Under the pieces are notes generated by a model. The model did no database searches. It was not told the origin of the DNA and saw only the letters and a program-made list of their open reading frames with translations. The translations under genes were made by a program, and so were the position numbers. From NCBI GenBank assembly GCA_900539375.1, contig UQBY01000001.1:62001-126000 (forward strand): a stretch of DNA of 64,000 nt. Direction: 5' to 3'. Every line of letters begins with the position of its first letter. Position 1 is the stretch's first letter. Shown in pieces: positions 9,104-17,572 of this stretch. Source of the stretch: an uncultured Clostridium sp. (GTDB taxonomy: Bacteria; Bacillota; Clostridia; Clostridiales; Clostridiaceae).

Positions 9104-10460
9104 AGTAATGATTGCAGCTATTTCAAGTGGAAGCGGAAAAACAACAATTACTTGTGGACTTCTTCAAGCTTTAGTTAACAGAAAACTTAAAGTTTCCTCC
9201 TTTAAATGTGGCCCAGATTATATAGACCCTATGTTTCATACAAAAGTTATTAAAACAAAGTCAAAAAACTTAGATAGTTTTTTTTATGATGAAAATACTT
9301 TAAAATATTTAATGGATAAATCAATGAAAAATACAGATATATCTATAATTGAAGGAGCTATGGGCTTTTATGATGGATTAAGCACTTCATCTTTTAAAGG
9401 AACATCTTATGAAATAAGTAAAATAACAAAGACCCCTGTAATTTTAGTTGTAAATGCAAAAGGAATGAGTAGGTCTATTGTTCCTATGATAAAGGGATTT
9501 TTAGAGTATGTAGAAAATTCTAATATAAAGGGTGTTATTTTAAATGAAATATCAAAAATGATTTATAAAGATATAAAGGATTTAATTGAAGAAGAACTTA
9601 ATATAAAGGTTTTTGGTTATGTTCCTAATATAAAGGACTTAACAATAGAGAGTAGACACTTAGGGCTTATTACTCCTAGTGAAGTTAAGAATTTAGAAGA
9701 AAAGCTTAATAAATTAGCAGAAGTTTTAGAAGAAACTTTAGATATAGATAAAATAATATCTCTTGCAAATACTAGTAAAAAATTAGATTATGAAAAAATA
9801 AATGTGCCAAAAATAAATTTAAAAGATAATAAAAAAATAAAAATAGCTATTGCCTATGATGAAGCTTTTTGTTTTTATTATGAAGATAATATAAACCTTT
9901 TAAAGAAAATGGGAGTTGAAATAGTATATTTTAGTCCTATACATGATAAATTTCTTCCAAAGAACATAAATGGACTTATTTTAGGAGGGGGCTATCCTGA
10001 ACTTTATGCTAAAGAACTTTCAAATAATAAATCTATGAAAGAAAGTATATATAATGAAATAAATAATGGGCTTATAACTATTGCAGAGTGTGGCGGTTTT
10101 ATGTATCTTCATGAGAATATGGAAGATATTAATGGCATTTCTTATGAAATGGTAGGTATTATAAAAGGAAAATCTTATAAAACTTCAAAACTTAATAGAT
10201 TTGGATATATAAATATAAAAGCTTTAGAGGATAATTTTTTATGTAAAAAAGATGAGATTATAAAAGGACATGAATTTCATTATTTTGATAGTACAAATTG
10301 TGGAGAAAAGTTTTTTGCAGAAAAACCTTCAAAGAAAAGAAGTTGGAAGTGTATAAATTTAACTAATAATTTATTTGCAGGATATCCTCATATACATTTT
10401 TATTCAAACTTAAATGTTCCTTATAACTTTATTAAGGCTTGTAAAAATTATAATTATTAA
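9096..10460 (+). CDS. cbiA: Cobyrinate a,c-diamide synthase CbiA
   Basis: 454 residues. The N-terminal ATPase domain has the P-loop SSGSGKTT (residues 10-17) and FKCGPDYIDPMFH. The C-terminal glutaminase has C332 in AECGGFMYL, and a late HEFHYFD motif provides the histidine. It amidates side chains a and c with glutamine. It overlaps the end of the cbiJET fusion by 8 bases and is followed by a 69-base AT-rich gap before cobT. Confidence 0.95.
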   Translation: MSRVMIAAISSGSGKTTITCGLLQALVNRKLKVSSFKCGPDYIDPMFHTKVIKTKSKNLDSFFYDENTLKYLMDKSMKNTDISIIEGAMGFYDGLSTSSFKGTSYEISKITKTPVILVVNAKGMSRSIVPMIKGFLEYVENSNIKGVILNEISKMIYKDIKDLIEEELNIKVFGYVPNIKDLTIESRHLGLITPSEVKNLEEKLNKLAEVLEETLDIDKIISLANTSKKLDYEKINVPKINLKDNKKIKIAIAYDEAFCFYYEDNINLLKKMGVEIVYFSPIHDKFLPKNINGLILGGGYPELYAKELSNNKSMKESIYNEINNGLITIAECGGFMYLHENMEDINGISYEMVGIIKGKSYKTSKLNRFGYINIKALEDNFLCKKDEIIKGHEFHYFDSTNCGEKFFAEKPSKKRSWKCINLTNNLFAGYPHIHFYSNLNVPYNFIKACKNYNY

Positions 10461-10529
10461 ACTTTAAAATATATTTTCTTATATAAAAAATTTAATTAAA
10501 ACTTAAAGAAGATAAAATGGTGGGATAAC

Positions 10530-11612
10530 ATGAATTTAGATGATATTTTAAATAAAATAGAAAAACCAAGTGAAGAAGCAATAAAAGAAAGTAGAAAAAG
10601 GTGGGATAGCATTTCAAAACCTTTAAGAAGCTTAGGACTTTTAGAAGAGGCAATAATTAAAATTGCAGGTATTCAAAAAAATTCTAAAGTAGATATTAAT
10701 AAAAAAGCTCTTATAGTAATGTGTGCTGATAATGGGGTAGTTTGTGAAAATGTAACTCAAACAGGTATGGAAATTACAGCTTTAGTAACAGAAAACTTTA
10801 CAAAAAATAAAACATCAGCCTCTGTTATGGCAAATTCTCTTAATATAGATGTTTTTCCAGTTGATATTGGTGTGTATAGGGACTTAGAAAATGTTATAAA
10901 GAAGGAAGAAGAAATTGTACCTAGAAAAATTATAGATAGAAAAATAGGCTATGGTACAAAAAATTTATATAAAGAACCAGCTATGACAGAAGAGGAAACA
11001 ATAAAAGCAATAAAAGTTGGTATTAATATGGTTAGAATTTTAAAAGAAAAGGGTTATAAAATAATAGCAACAGGAGAAATGGGAATAGGAAATACTACAA
11101 CAAGTAGTGCTTTAGCCTCTGTATTTTTAGATAAATCAGTAGAAACAGTAACAGGAAAGGGAGCAGGTCTTAGCATAAAAGGACTTGAAAGAAAAATAGA
11201 AGTTATAAAATCTGCTATAAAGCTTCATAAACCAAATAAAAATAATCCTATAGATGTTTTATCAAAACTTGGTGGTTTTGACATAGCAGGTCTTGTTGGC
11301 GTTTTTTTAGGAGGCTCATTATATAAAGTGCCAATAGTTATAGATGGATTTATTTCAGGAGTTTCAGCCCTTATAGCTTGTAAAATTAATCCTTTAGTAT
11401 CAAATTATATTTTGCCTTCTCATGTTTCAAAGGAACCAGCAGGAAAGCTTATTTTAGATGCTTTAAATTTAAAACCTTTATTAAATTGTGAAATGTGCCT
11501 TGGAGAAGGAACAGGAGCAATTTCAATATTCCCTATTTTAGATTTAGCCATTACTGTATATAATAATATGGTGCTTTTTGATGAACAAGGATTTTGTTAT
11601 AAACCTTTATAA
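10530..11612 (+). CDS. cobT: Nicotinate-nucleotide:dimethylbenzimidazole phosphoribosyltransferase CobT
   Basis: 360 residues, full length. It makes alpha-ribazole phosphate from a base and nicotinate mononucleotide for the lower loop. Family motifs include KPLRSLGLLE, MCADNGV, GEMGIGNTTTSSA and the catalytic glutamate E326 in CLGEGTGA. A GGTGGG ribosome site precedes the ATG. It opens the nucleotide-loop half of the operon. Confidence 0.95.
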   Translation: MNLDDILNKIEKPSEEAIKESRKRWDSISKPLRSLGLLEEAIIKIAGIQKNSKVDINKKALIVMCADNGVVCENVTQTGMEITALVTENFTKNKTSASVMANSLNIDVFPVDIGVYRDLENVIKKEEEIVPRKIIDRKIGYGTKNLYKEPAMTEEETIKAIKVGINMVRILKEKGYKIIATGEMGIGNTTTSSALASVFLDKSVETVTGKGAGLSIKGLERKIEVIKSAIKLHKPNKNNPIDVLSKLGGFDIAGLVGVFLGGSLYKVPIVIDGFISGVSALIACKINPLVSNYILPSHVSKEPAGKLILDALNLKPLLNCEMCLGEGTGAISIFPILDLAITVYNNMVLFDEQGFCYKPL

Positions 11613-11633
11613 AAAATAAGGAGAATTTTATTT

Positions 11634-12155
11634 ATGTTATATTTAGTTACTGGTGGTAGTGGTAGTGGAAAATCTGAATATGCAGAAAATCTTGCAGTAT
11701 CCTTAAAAAAAGAAAATTTAATTTATATTGCAACTATGTTTCCTTTTGATGATGAAAGTTTAAAAAAAATTGAAAGACATAAAATTATGAGAAAAAATAA
11801 GGGCTTTTTAACAAAAGAATGTTATAAAAATTTAGGAGATATTTCTATTTATAAAAATTCTACAGTTCTCTTAGATTGTATGTCTAATTTAGTGGCAAAT
11901 GAAATGTATATGGAAAATAAAGAAGATAAAGATATTGTGTTAAAAATAATTAATGAAGTAAAAAGGTTAAAAAATATTTCAGACAATATAGTTATTGTAA
12001 CAAATGAAATATTTTCTGATGGAATAGAATATGATAAAGAAACAGAAAAATATATAAATAATTTAGGAAAAATAAACAAAGAACTTGGACAATTAGCAGA
12101 ACAGGTTATTGAAGTTGTATATACTATTCCTATATATATAAAGGGGGAAGTTTAG
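11634..12155 (+). CDS. cobU: Adenosylcobinamide kinase/guanylyltransferase CobU
   Basis: 173 residues. The P-loop GGSGSGKS is at residues 7-14, and the RHK motif holds the guanylylated histidine (H49). LLDCMSNLVANEM and VTNEIFSDGI match the family, but the usual C-terminal GxGIVP-type stretch is weak here. That stretch is instead seen in the second CobU-like gene two genes downstream. The stop is directly followed by the cobS ATG. Confidence 0.9.
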   Translation: MLYLVTGGSGSGKSEYAENLAVSLKKENLIYIATMFPFDDESLKKIERHKIMRKNKGFLTKECYKNLGDISIYKNSTVLLDCMSNLVANEMYMENKEDKDIVLKIINEVKRLKNISDNIVIVTNEIFSDGIEYDKETEKYINNLGKINKELGQLAEQVIEVVYTIPIYIKGEV

Positions 12156-12914
12156 ATGTGGAACTCATTTAAAATAGCTTTTTCTATGTATTCAAAAATA
12201 CCAATGCCAAAAACAGATTGGAATAAAGAAAATATGAAATATGCCCTATGCTTTTTTCCTTTAGTTGGCTTAGCTATAGGAATTATATTTTATTTATGGA
12301 GTCTTTTAGCTAAATTTTTAGCTTTAGGAAATATATTTACTACAGCAATTTATACTATAATTCCTATATTAATTACAGGTGGTATACATATGGATGGTTT
12401 TGTTGATTCTATGGATGCTATAAATTCTTACCAAAGTATAGAAAGAAAGCTTGAAATTCTTAAGGATTCTCATATAGGAGCCTTTGCTTTAATAACTTCA
12501 ATAACATATTTTATAGCTTATTTTGGAGTACTAAGTGAAATAAAGGGAGAGGAGATAATTATTGTATCCTTAGGGTTTATATTATCAAGGGCTTTAAGTG
12601 GCCTTTCAATAGTAACTTTTCCCTTAGCTAAAAAAAGTGGTCTTGCAGCAAATTTTTCAGATTCAGCACAAAAAAAGAAAGTAAAAATTACAATGATTAT
12701 TTATATAATAATTATTAGTTTAATTATGCTTTATATAAATCTTTTTTTAGGAATAGCTTCAATAATATCCTCTTTAATAGTATTTTTTTATTATAAATCA
12801 ATGGCTAAAAAAAAATTTGGAGGAATTACAGGAGATATTGCAGGGTATTTTCTTCAACTTTGTGAACTTTTTATAGCTTTAGCATTAGTTTTAGTTGGAA
12901 AAATATTTTTATAG
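12156..12914 (+). CDS. cobS: Adenosylcobinamide-GDP ribazoletransferase (cobalamin synthase) CobS
   Basis: 252 residues, several membrane helices. It joins alpha-ribazole to adenosylcobinamide-GDP at the cytoplasmic membrane. The acidic motif GGIHMDGFVDSMDA (residues ~72-86) and the later GITGDIAGYFLQL are characteristic. Zero-base spacing to cobU and an AGGGGG ribosome site at the cobU end indicate coupled translation. Confidence 0.93.
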   Translation: MWNSFKIAFSMYSKIPMPKTDWNKENMKYALCFFPLVGLAIGIIFYLWSLLAKFLALGNIFTTAIYTIIPILITGGIHMDGFVDSMDAINSYQSIERKLEILKDSHIGAFALITSITYFIAYFGVLSEIKGEEIIIVSLGFILSRALSGLSIVTFPLAKKSGLAANFSDSAQKKKVKITMIIYIIIISLIMLYINLFLGIASIISSLIVFFYYKSMAKKKFGGITGDIAGYFLQLCELFIALALVLVGKIFL

Positions 12915-12927
12915 GAGGATTTTTTTT

Positions 12928-13335
12928 ATGAATTTTATAATTGGTGGAAAAGCTCAAGGAAAATTAGATTATGCTTTAAATACTTTTAATTTAAACAAAG
13001 AAGATATTTTTAATTGTGAAAAACTTGAAGATGAAAAAGAAATAAATTTTGAAATGTTAAAATCAAAAAAGGCAATTTATAAATTTCATATTTTAATAAA
13101 GGTATTGTTAAAATATAATACTCCTGAAAATACTAAAAATTTAATAAAAGAATTATTAGAAGAAAAAAGAGATTATATAATAATAGCTGATGAAATAGGG
13201 TATGGAGTTGTTCCAATAGATAATTTTGAAAGAATGTATAGAGAAGTAGAAGGAAGAATATGCTGTGAAGTTGCTAAAAATTCTGAAAAAGTATATAGAG
13301 TTATTTGTGGCATTGGAACTATTATTAAGGAATAA
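12928..13335 (+). CDS. Second, degenerate CobU-like protein
   Basis: 135 residues from the ATG at 12928 (AGGAGG site at 12913-12918). The N-terminus IIGGKAQGKLDYAL resembles the CobU P-loop but has Leu where Ser/Thr binds magnesium. The central RHK guanylylation motif is absent. The C-terminal half (DEIGYGVVPID...YREVEGRICCEVA...VICGIG) is a better CobU match than the neighbouring cobU gene. Catalysis by itself looks unlikely; a partner or regulatory role for CobU, or a decaying duplicate, are both possible. Confidence 0.75.
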   Translation: MNFIIGGKAQGKLDYALNTFNLNKEDIFNCEKLEDEKEINFEMLKSKKAIYKFHILIKVLLKYNTPENTKNLIKELLEEKRDYIIIADEIGYGVVPIDNFERMYREVEGRICCEVAKNSEKVYRVICGIGTIIKE

Positions 13336-13357
13336 AATTATAGAAGGAGTAAAAAAT

Positions 13358-13963
13358 ATGCTTAACATAATATTTATTCGTCATTTAAAAACAAAGGGAA
13401 ATAAAGAAAAAAGATATATAGGAACAACAGATGAGAGTTTACTTAAAGAAGAAATAGAAAAGGTTAATATAAATAATTATCCTAAAAAAATTCAAAAGGT
13501 TTATTCAAGTCCATTAAAAAGATGTATAGAAACTTCAAAATGTATATATAAAAATTTTCAGCCTGTAATATATGAAAATTTAAAAGAATGTGATTTTGGA
13601 GATTTTGAAAATAAAAATTATAAGGAATTATCAAATAATATATATTATCAAAAGTGGATAGATAGTAATGGAAAACTTCCCTTTCCAAATGGAGAAAGCC
13701 ATGAAAAGTTTAAAAAAAGATGTATAGAAGCTTTTGAAGAAATAATAAAAGAAGCTATAAATTTAAAAGAAAAAAATATTGCATTAGTAGTTCATGGAGG
13801 AACTATAATGGCTATTTTAGAAAAATTTGAAGTTTCTAGAAAAAGTTTTTATGATTACCAAGTGAAAAATGGATGTGGATTTATTGGAGAAATAGATGAA
13901 GAAAAGTGGAACTTAGAAAAGAAAATAAAAATAGTAAAAGAAATAAAAATACCTGATGCATAA
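13358..13963 (+). CDS. cobC: Histidine phosphatase, probable alpha-ribazole phosphatase CobC
   Basis: 201 residues from the ATG at 13358 (GAAGGAG site). Histidine phosphatase fold: IFIRHLKTKGN with catalytic H9, YSSPLKRCIETS, LKECDFGDFENK and VVHGGTIM with the second histidine H146. The classic RHG is RHL here. Its position at the end of the cobT-cobU-cobS group suggests dephosphorylation of alpha-ribazole-5'-phosphate (or adenosylcobalamin-5'-phosphate). Its 3' end forms one arm of the terminator hairpin. Confidence 0.85.
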   Translation: MLNIIFIRHLKTKGNKEKRYIGTTDESLLKEEIEKVNINNYPKKIQKVYSSPLKRCIETSKCIYKNFQPVIYENLKECDFGDFENKNYKELSNNIYYQKWIDSNGKLPFPNGESHEKFKKRCIEAFEEIIKEAINLKEKNIALVVHGGTIMAILEKFEVSRKSFYDYQVKNGCGFIGEIDEEKWNLEKKIKIVKEIKIPDA

Positions 13964-13991
13964 AAATTTTCTTTTATGTATCAGGTATTTT
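13946..13991. terminator. Bidirectional terminator between cobC and cbiO
   Basis: Arms 13946-13965 and 13972-13991 form a 20-bp stem with a single G-T pair and a 6-base loop, flanked by A and T runs. It overlaps the last codons of cobC and abuts the cbiO stop, so it serves both converging transcripts. Confidence 0.85.
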
Positions 13992-13992
13992 G

Positions 13993-14817
13993 CTATTTTA
14001 AAAGAGTTTTAAACTCATCTATACTTTTAGGATATATATTATCATTAGAAACTATATTTTTAGAAACAAGAACTTCATACATATCAAAAAGAATAGGCTT
14101 TTTTAAATTTGCAGCCTTAACTACATCTTCATTTTTAAATATTTCAGTTGGTGTACCATCAAAGATAATATTTCCCTTTGAAAAAACAAGAACTCTTTCT
14201 GCCCAGCGGTAAACAAAGTTAACATCATGGGTTGAAACTAAAATAGTTTTTCCTTCTTCATTAAGTTTTGATAAAACCTCTTCGAGGACAGCTGAATTTA
14301 TAGGGTCTAAAGAAGCTGTTGGCTCATCAAATATAATTACTTCAGGTTTCATGGCAATAATATCTGCAATACTTACTCTCTTTTTTTCACCACCACTTAA
14401 ATAATGAGGTGGACGGTCTTTAAAATCTGAAATATTCATATAATTAAGAGCCATTTCAACACGACTTTTAACTTCTTCCTTTGGAAGCTTTAAATTCATA
14501 GGACCAAAGGAAACCTCTGCCATTACAGTTGAGGCTATAATTTGACTATCTGCATCTTGAAAAACAATTCCAACATTTTTTCTAAGTTCATTTAAATTTT
14601 TCTTTTCAATAACTTGTCCATTGTATAATATTTTACCATTTTTAGCTTTTAATACACCATTTAAATTTAAGAAAAAGGTAGATTTCCCAGCTCCATTAGA
14701 ACCAATAACACAAACTCTTTCTCCTTTATAAAAGTTAACATTAATTTTATTTAAAGCTGTCTTTCCATTACCATATGTATATTCTAAGTCTTTAACTTCA
14801 ATAATAGGATTTTTCAT
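13993..14817 (-). CDS. cbiO: ECF cobalt transporter ATPase CbiO
   Basis: 274 residues. ABC ATPase with Walker A GSNGAGKS (~residues 39-46), Q-loop VGIVFQDADSQI, signature YLSGGEKKRV, Walker B EVIIFDEPTASLDP and H-loop STHDVNF. The QDADSQI form is typical of energy-coupling-factor ATPases. The 13-base gap after cbiQ shows the pair is one operon. The substrate-binding CbiM/CbiN subunits are not in the window. Confidence 0.9.
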   Translation of the reverse strand: MKNPIIEVKDLEYTYGNGKTALNKINVNFYKGERVCVIGSNGAGKSTFFLNLNGVLKAKNGKILYNGQVIEKKNLNELRKNVGIVFQDADSQIIASTVMAEVSFGPMNLKLPKEEVKSRVEMALNYMNISDFKDRPPHYLSGGEKKRVSIADIIAMKPEVIIFDEPTASLDPINSAVLEEVLSKLNEEGKTILVSTHDVNFVYRWAERVLVFSKGNIIFDGTPTEIFKNEDVVKAANLKKPILFDMYEVLVSKNIVSNDNIYPKSIDEFKTLLK

Positions 14818-14830
14818 AATAATTTTCTCC

Positions 14831-15646
14831 TTATTTTGTAATTAATGCTATAGCTATAATAAAAATTATAAATATAATGCTATATACTATTTGATTTACT
14901 TTAATTTTTTTATCTTCCTCAAGAAAAAGAAATTCACCTTCATAACATCTTGATTCAAGAGCATTATAATACTCATTTGCTTTTTTAAAAGACACAACTA
15001 AAAGATTACTTAAAATTTGCCCAAAAGAATAACAAGAAGTTTTAAAATTCCTATATCCTAAACGAGATATAGCAGAATTTTTCATGTTACATTGAACTTC
15101 CATAAGAATAAAAATATATCTATAAATTAAATTCATAAGTTCTGTAATAATACTTGGAACATGACATTTTCTAAGTACAGATATAATTTCAAAAGAAGGG
15201 GTAGAAAGTGTCATAAGATAAGTTGAACTTATTGCACCTAAAGCTTTTAATACTAAAAAAATAGTGCTTTTTATACTATTTATTGAGGTAGAAATATAAA
15301 AAAAATAAAAGTTAATATTATATTCTCCAATAGTAGTAGTAGTAGTAGTAGTAGTAGGCTTTCTTGAAACTCCAAAGGCAATAGCAAAACTTCCAAGTAT
15401 AATAAATGTAAGTGGAATACTCATAAGAGAAATATAATCATGAATATGTAAGCCACTTTTAACAATATTTAAATATGCCATTAGTGCAATTATTATAATT
15501 GAAACATAAACATTATCAAGTATTATACATAAAAGTAAGGTAAGTATTGAAAATCCAACTTTAAAATTTGGACTCCAATTTCTTATTTTTGAGTTATATG
15601 CATAATAATCTATAGAAAATACACCTTCTCCATGATTATGTGCCAT
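14831..15646 (-). CDS. cbiQ: ECF cobalt transporter membrane subunit CbiQ
   Basis: 271 residues, about five hydrophobic segments. The N-terminus MAHNHGEGVFSIDYYAYNSKI and the coupling motif ALESRCYEGEF fit CbiQ. It starts 8 bases after GGAGGGA. A run of eight threonines (~residues 98-105) coded by a trinucleotide microsatellite interrupts the membrane region in an external or cytoplasmic loop. Located opposite the B12 operon, it most likely imports cobalt. Confidence 0.88.
   Translation of the reverse strand: MAHNHGEGVFSIDYYAYNSKIRNWSPNFKVGFSILTLLLCIILDNVYVSIIIIALMAYLNIVKSGLHIHDYISLMSIPLTFIILGSFAIAFGVSRKPTTTTTTTTIGEYNINFYFFYISTSINSIKSTIFLVLKALGAISSTYLMTLSTPSFEIISVLRKCHVPSIITELMNLIYRYIFILMEVQCNMKNSAISRLGYRNFKTSCYSFGQILSNLLVVSFKKANEYYNALESRCYEGEFLFLEEDKKIKVNQIVYSIIFIIFIIAIALITK
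15331..15357. repeat. (TAG)9 microsatellite inside cbiQ
   Basis: Nine perfect TAG units on the + strand, read as ACT (Thr) codons on the - strand. The 27-base tract keeps the frame when units are gained or lost, so it is expected to vary the length of a CbiQ loop and not to switch the gene off. Confidence 0.95.
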
Positions 15647-15774
15647 TTAAAATCCCTCCATATATAAAAATCTCTTGAAAGTATACCATAAAAATATAAA
15701 AATACAAAACTTTATTAAAGAATTATTCTTAAAATCCAAATAAAGTAATTTAATGTAAAAATATTGAAAAATCA

Positions 15775-15803
15775 TTGACAAAATTTCTTATATGGTGTTA
15801 TAT
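15775..15803 (+). promoter_or_regulatory. Sigma-A type promoter for the envelope gene group
   Basis: A consensus -35 TTGACA (15775-15780), 17-base spacer and -10 TTATAT (15798-15803) lie ~60 bases before the gene at 15864. The rest of the 217-base gap between cbiQ and that gene is AT-rich with nothing else I can support; no cobalamin riboswitch is visible there. Confidence 0.7.
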
Positions 15804-15863
15804 ATAAAATGATTGATTATTATGTTTTGAGAGAATTTTTGTTAAGTAAGGAATGAAAAAGTT

Positions 15864-16541
15864 ATGAATAATAAAAAAACAATTTTTGCTAAAGTAGGAT
15901 TAGTTTTTGCCTTTGGCTTTTTATCAGCACCAATTATTAAGGCAGATGTAATAACAACAACTATTCCCTATGTAGATGATAATGGAGTAAAATATGTAAA
16001 TATAGAAGACCTTGCAAGAGCATCAAAAGGAACAGTAGTAGAAAATGAAGAATCTATAGATATAGTTTTAAATGATGCTATTTTATCTATATATCCAGAA
16101 AAAGGAGCAGCCTTTTTAGATGGAGATTTAATTCCTTTAAAAACAAAAACTGTTATTGATAATGTTACAGGAGAAACTTTTGAATTTCCAATATGTGAAA
16201 AAATAACGGAAAATGATGGAGGACACTTAATACCAGTGTCTGTAGTTTCAAAATCCTTTGGAATTGAAGGAGAAGAAACAGGATATGTAATTAAAACAGA
16301 AGTAAAAACTGAAAAAAATAATAATAAAACAAGTAATAGTAGTAGTAGTAATAGTATTATTGAAAGCAGTACTGTTCATACAAATACTGCAAATAGTAGT
16401 AGTAGTAATAATGATAGTGATGAAAACAGTAATTTAAATACAAAAACTGAAGATGGGTTTGAAAATAATAATAATAATAATGATAATAACACTGAAAATA
16501 ATAAAAATGATAGTAAGATAAATGAAGGCAGTGATAATTAG
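15864..16541 (+). CDS. Secreted stalk-domain (copper amine oxidase N-like) protein with Ser/Asn tail
   Basis: 225 residues. A signal peptide (~1-27, ending SAPIIKA) is followed by a ~95-residue domain (YVDDNGVKYVNIEDLARASKGTVVENEESIDIVLNDAILSI split into the usual beta repeats), which resembles the copper amine oxidase N-terminal-like stalk domain often found in clostridial exported proteins. From ~residue 150 the chain is a low-complexity Ser/Asn/Asp tail encoded partly by AGT repeats. It heads a group with a lipoprotein and a penicillin-binding protein, suggesting an envelope role. No enzymatic motif is visible. Confidence 0.65.
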   Translation: MNNKKTIFAKVGLVFAFGFLSAPIIKADVITTTIPYVDDNGVKYVNIEDLARASKGTVVENEESIDIVLNDAILSIYPEKGAAFLDGDLIPLKTKTVIDNVTGETFEFPICEKITENDGGHLIPVSVVSKSFGIEGEETGYVIKTEVKTEKNNNKTSNSSSSNSIIESSTVHTNTANSSSSNNDSDENSNLNTKTEDGFENNNNNNDNNTENNKNDSKINEGSDN

Positions 16542-16584
16542 TGAAAGAAAGTAGTTTAAAAGTATTTGGAGGTAAAGTTTTCTC

Positions 16585-17535
16585 ATGAAAAAAAATATAG
16601 TAGCTATAGGAGTCTTAGGAATATGTTCAACTATGTTTTTAGGATGTAATGTTGACTTAACAAAATTACCTACTATTCCATTTGAAAAGTTTGTGTTAGA
16701 AGGAGATACTGAAGAAAAAGATATAAAATTAGAGGAAGTAGAAAATTGTATAACAACAGAAGATTTAGATAAATTAACAGAGAATACAACAAACCTATTT
16801 AATTTAATATATGGTAAAGATTATTATTATGAAAATTATTATGACTTAGAAAAGTATTTTGAAAATACAAAGGATTTTTTTACAAATGATTATTATGAAA
16901 GTCTTATAAAAAATAATAATAATAACTTAAAAAAGATAGCAGACAATATTTATTCTAAGGAAAATCAATTCTTTAAACAGGAAGAAATAATAGAATTTGA
17001 AGAAGATACAGATAAAAGATATATAGTTGTTGAAGTTGTATATATAAATGATTCTAAAAGCTTTATTACTGATAAAATAAAATTAACTATAGATAATGAA
17101 TGTAAAATATCAGATTCTGAAATAATATCTCAAGGAGAAGTTGCTGATAATACTACAAAAGCCTTAACTTCTGAAGGCTCTATTATTAGTGATAATGAAA
17201 TTAATAATTTTAAAAAGATATTTTCAAACTTTTTAGGAGAAATGTATAATGAAGAATTATATAAAAATATTGAAGATGAAGAAAGCAAGTTAGAATTAAC
17301 TTCTTTAATAGAAAATTTAACCTTAGAAAATAAGGATGAGGAAGTATTAAAGAAACTATTTTTAGCAGGTAGAGGAACATTTAATAACTATTATATAACT
17401 AAAGTATATTTAGAAGATAAAGATGCCTTAGCAAAGAGTGTATTTACTGTTTCTTTTGTAAAGGGTAATGATGTAACAGAATTTAAAGTGAATTTTTCAA
17501 GAATAAATCAGAGTATTACTTCGATTTCTATGTAG
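16585..17535 (+). CDS. Lipoprotein of unknown function
   Basis: 316 residues. Lipobox FLGC with the cysteine at residue 21 after a short hydrophobic signal. The mature part is acidic and rich in Asn, Tyr and Glu with no recognisable catalytic motif; a NTF2-like or DUF4878-like fold is conceivable but I cannot show it. It is 43 bases from the upstream gene and 37 bases from the penicillin-binding protein, so probably co-transcribed and acting at the outer face of the membrane. Confidence 0.7.
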   Translation: MKKNIVAIGVLGICSTMFLGCNVDLTKLPTIPFEKFVLEGDTEEKDIKLEEVENCITTEDLDKLTENTTNLFNLIYGKDYYYENYYDLEKYFENTKDFFTNDYYESLIKNNNNNLKKIADNIYSKENQFFKQEEIIEFEEDTDKRYIVVEVVYINDSKSFITDKIKLTIDNECKISDSEIISQGEVADNTTKALTSEGSIISDNEINNFKKIFSNFLGEMYNEELYKNIEDEESKLELTSLIENLTLENKDEEVLKKLFLAGRGTFNNYYITKVYLEDKDALAKSVFTVSFVKGNDVTEFKVNFSRINQSITSISM

Positions 17536-17572
17536 TAGTAACTAAAGAAGTGAGAAAGGAAAGTCTTAAAAC

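Noticed and set aside
15331..15357. Short-unit repeat considered as part of a CRISPR or attachment site
   Set aside because: It is a 3-base microsatellite inside the cbiQ reading frame with no spacers.
15647..15863. Possible cobalamin riboswitch before cbiQ
   Set aside because: I see no B12-box-like conserved sequence and no large folded leader; the B12 operon leader, if any, is upstream of base 1.
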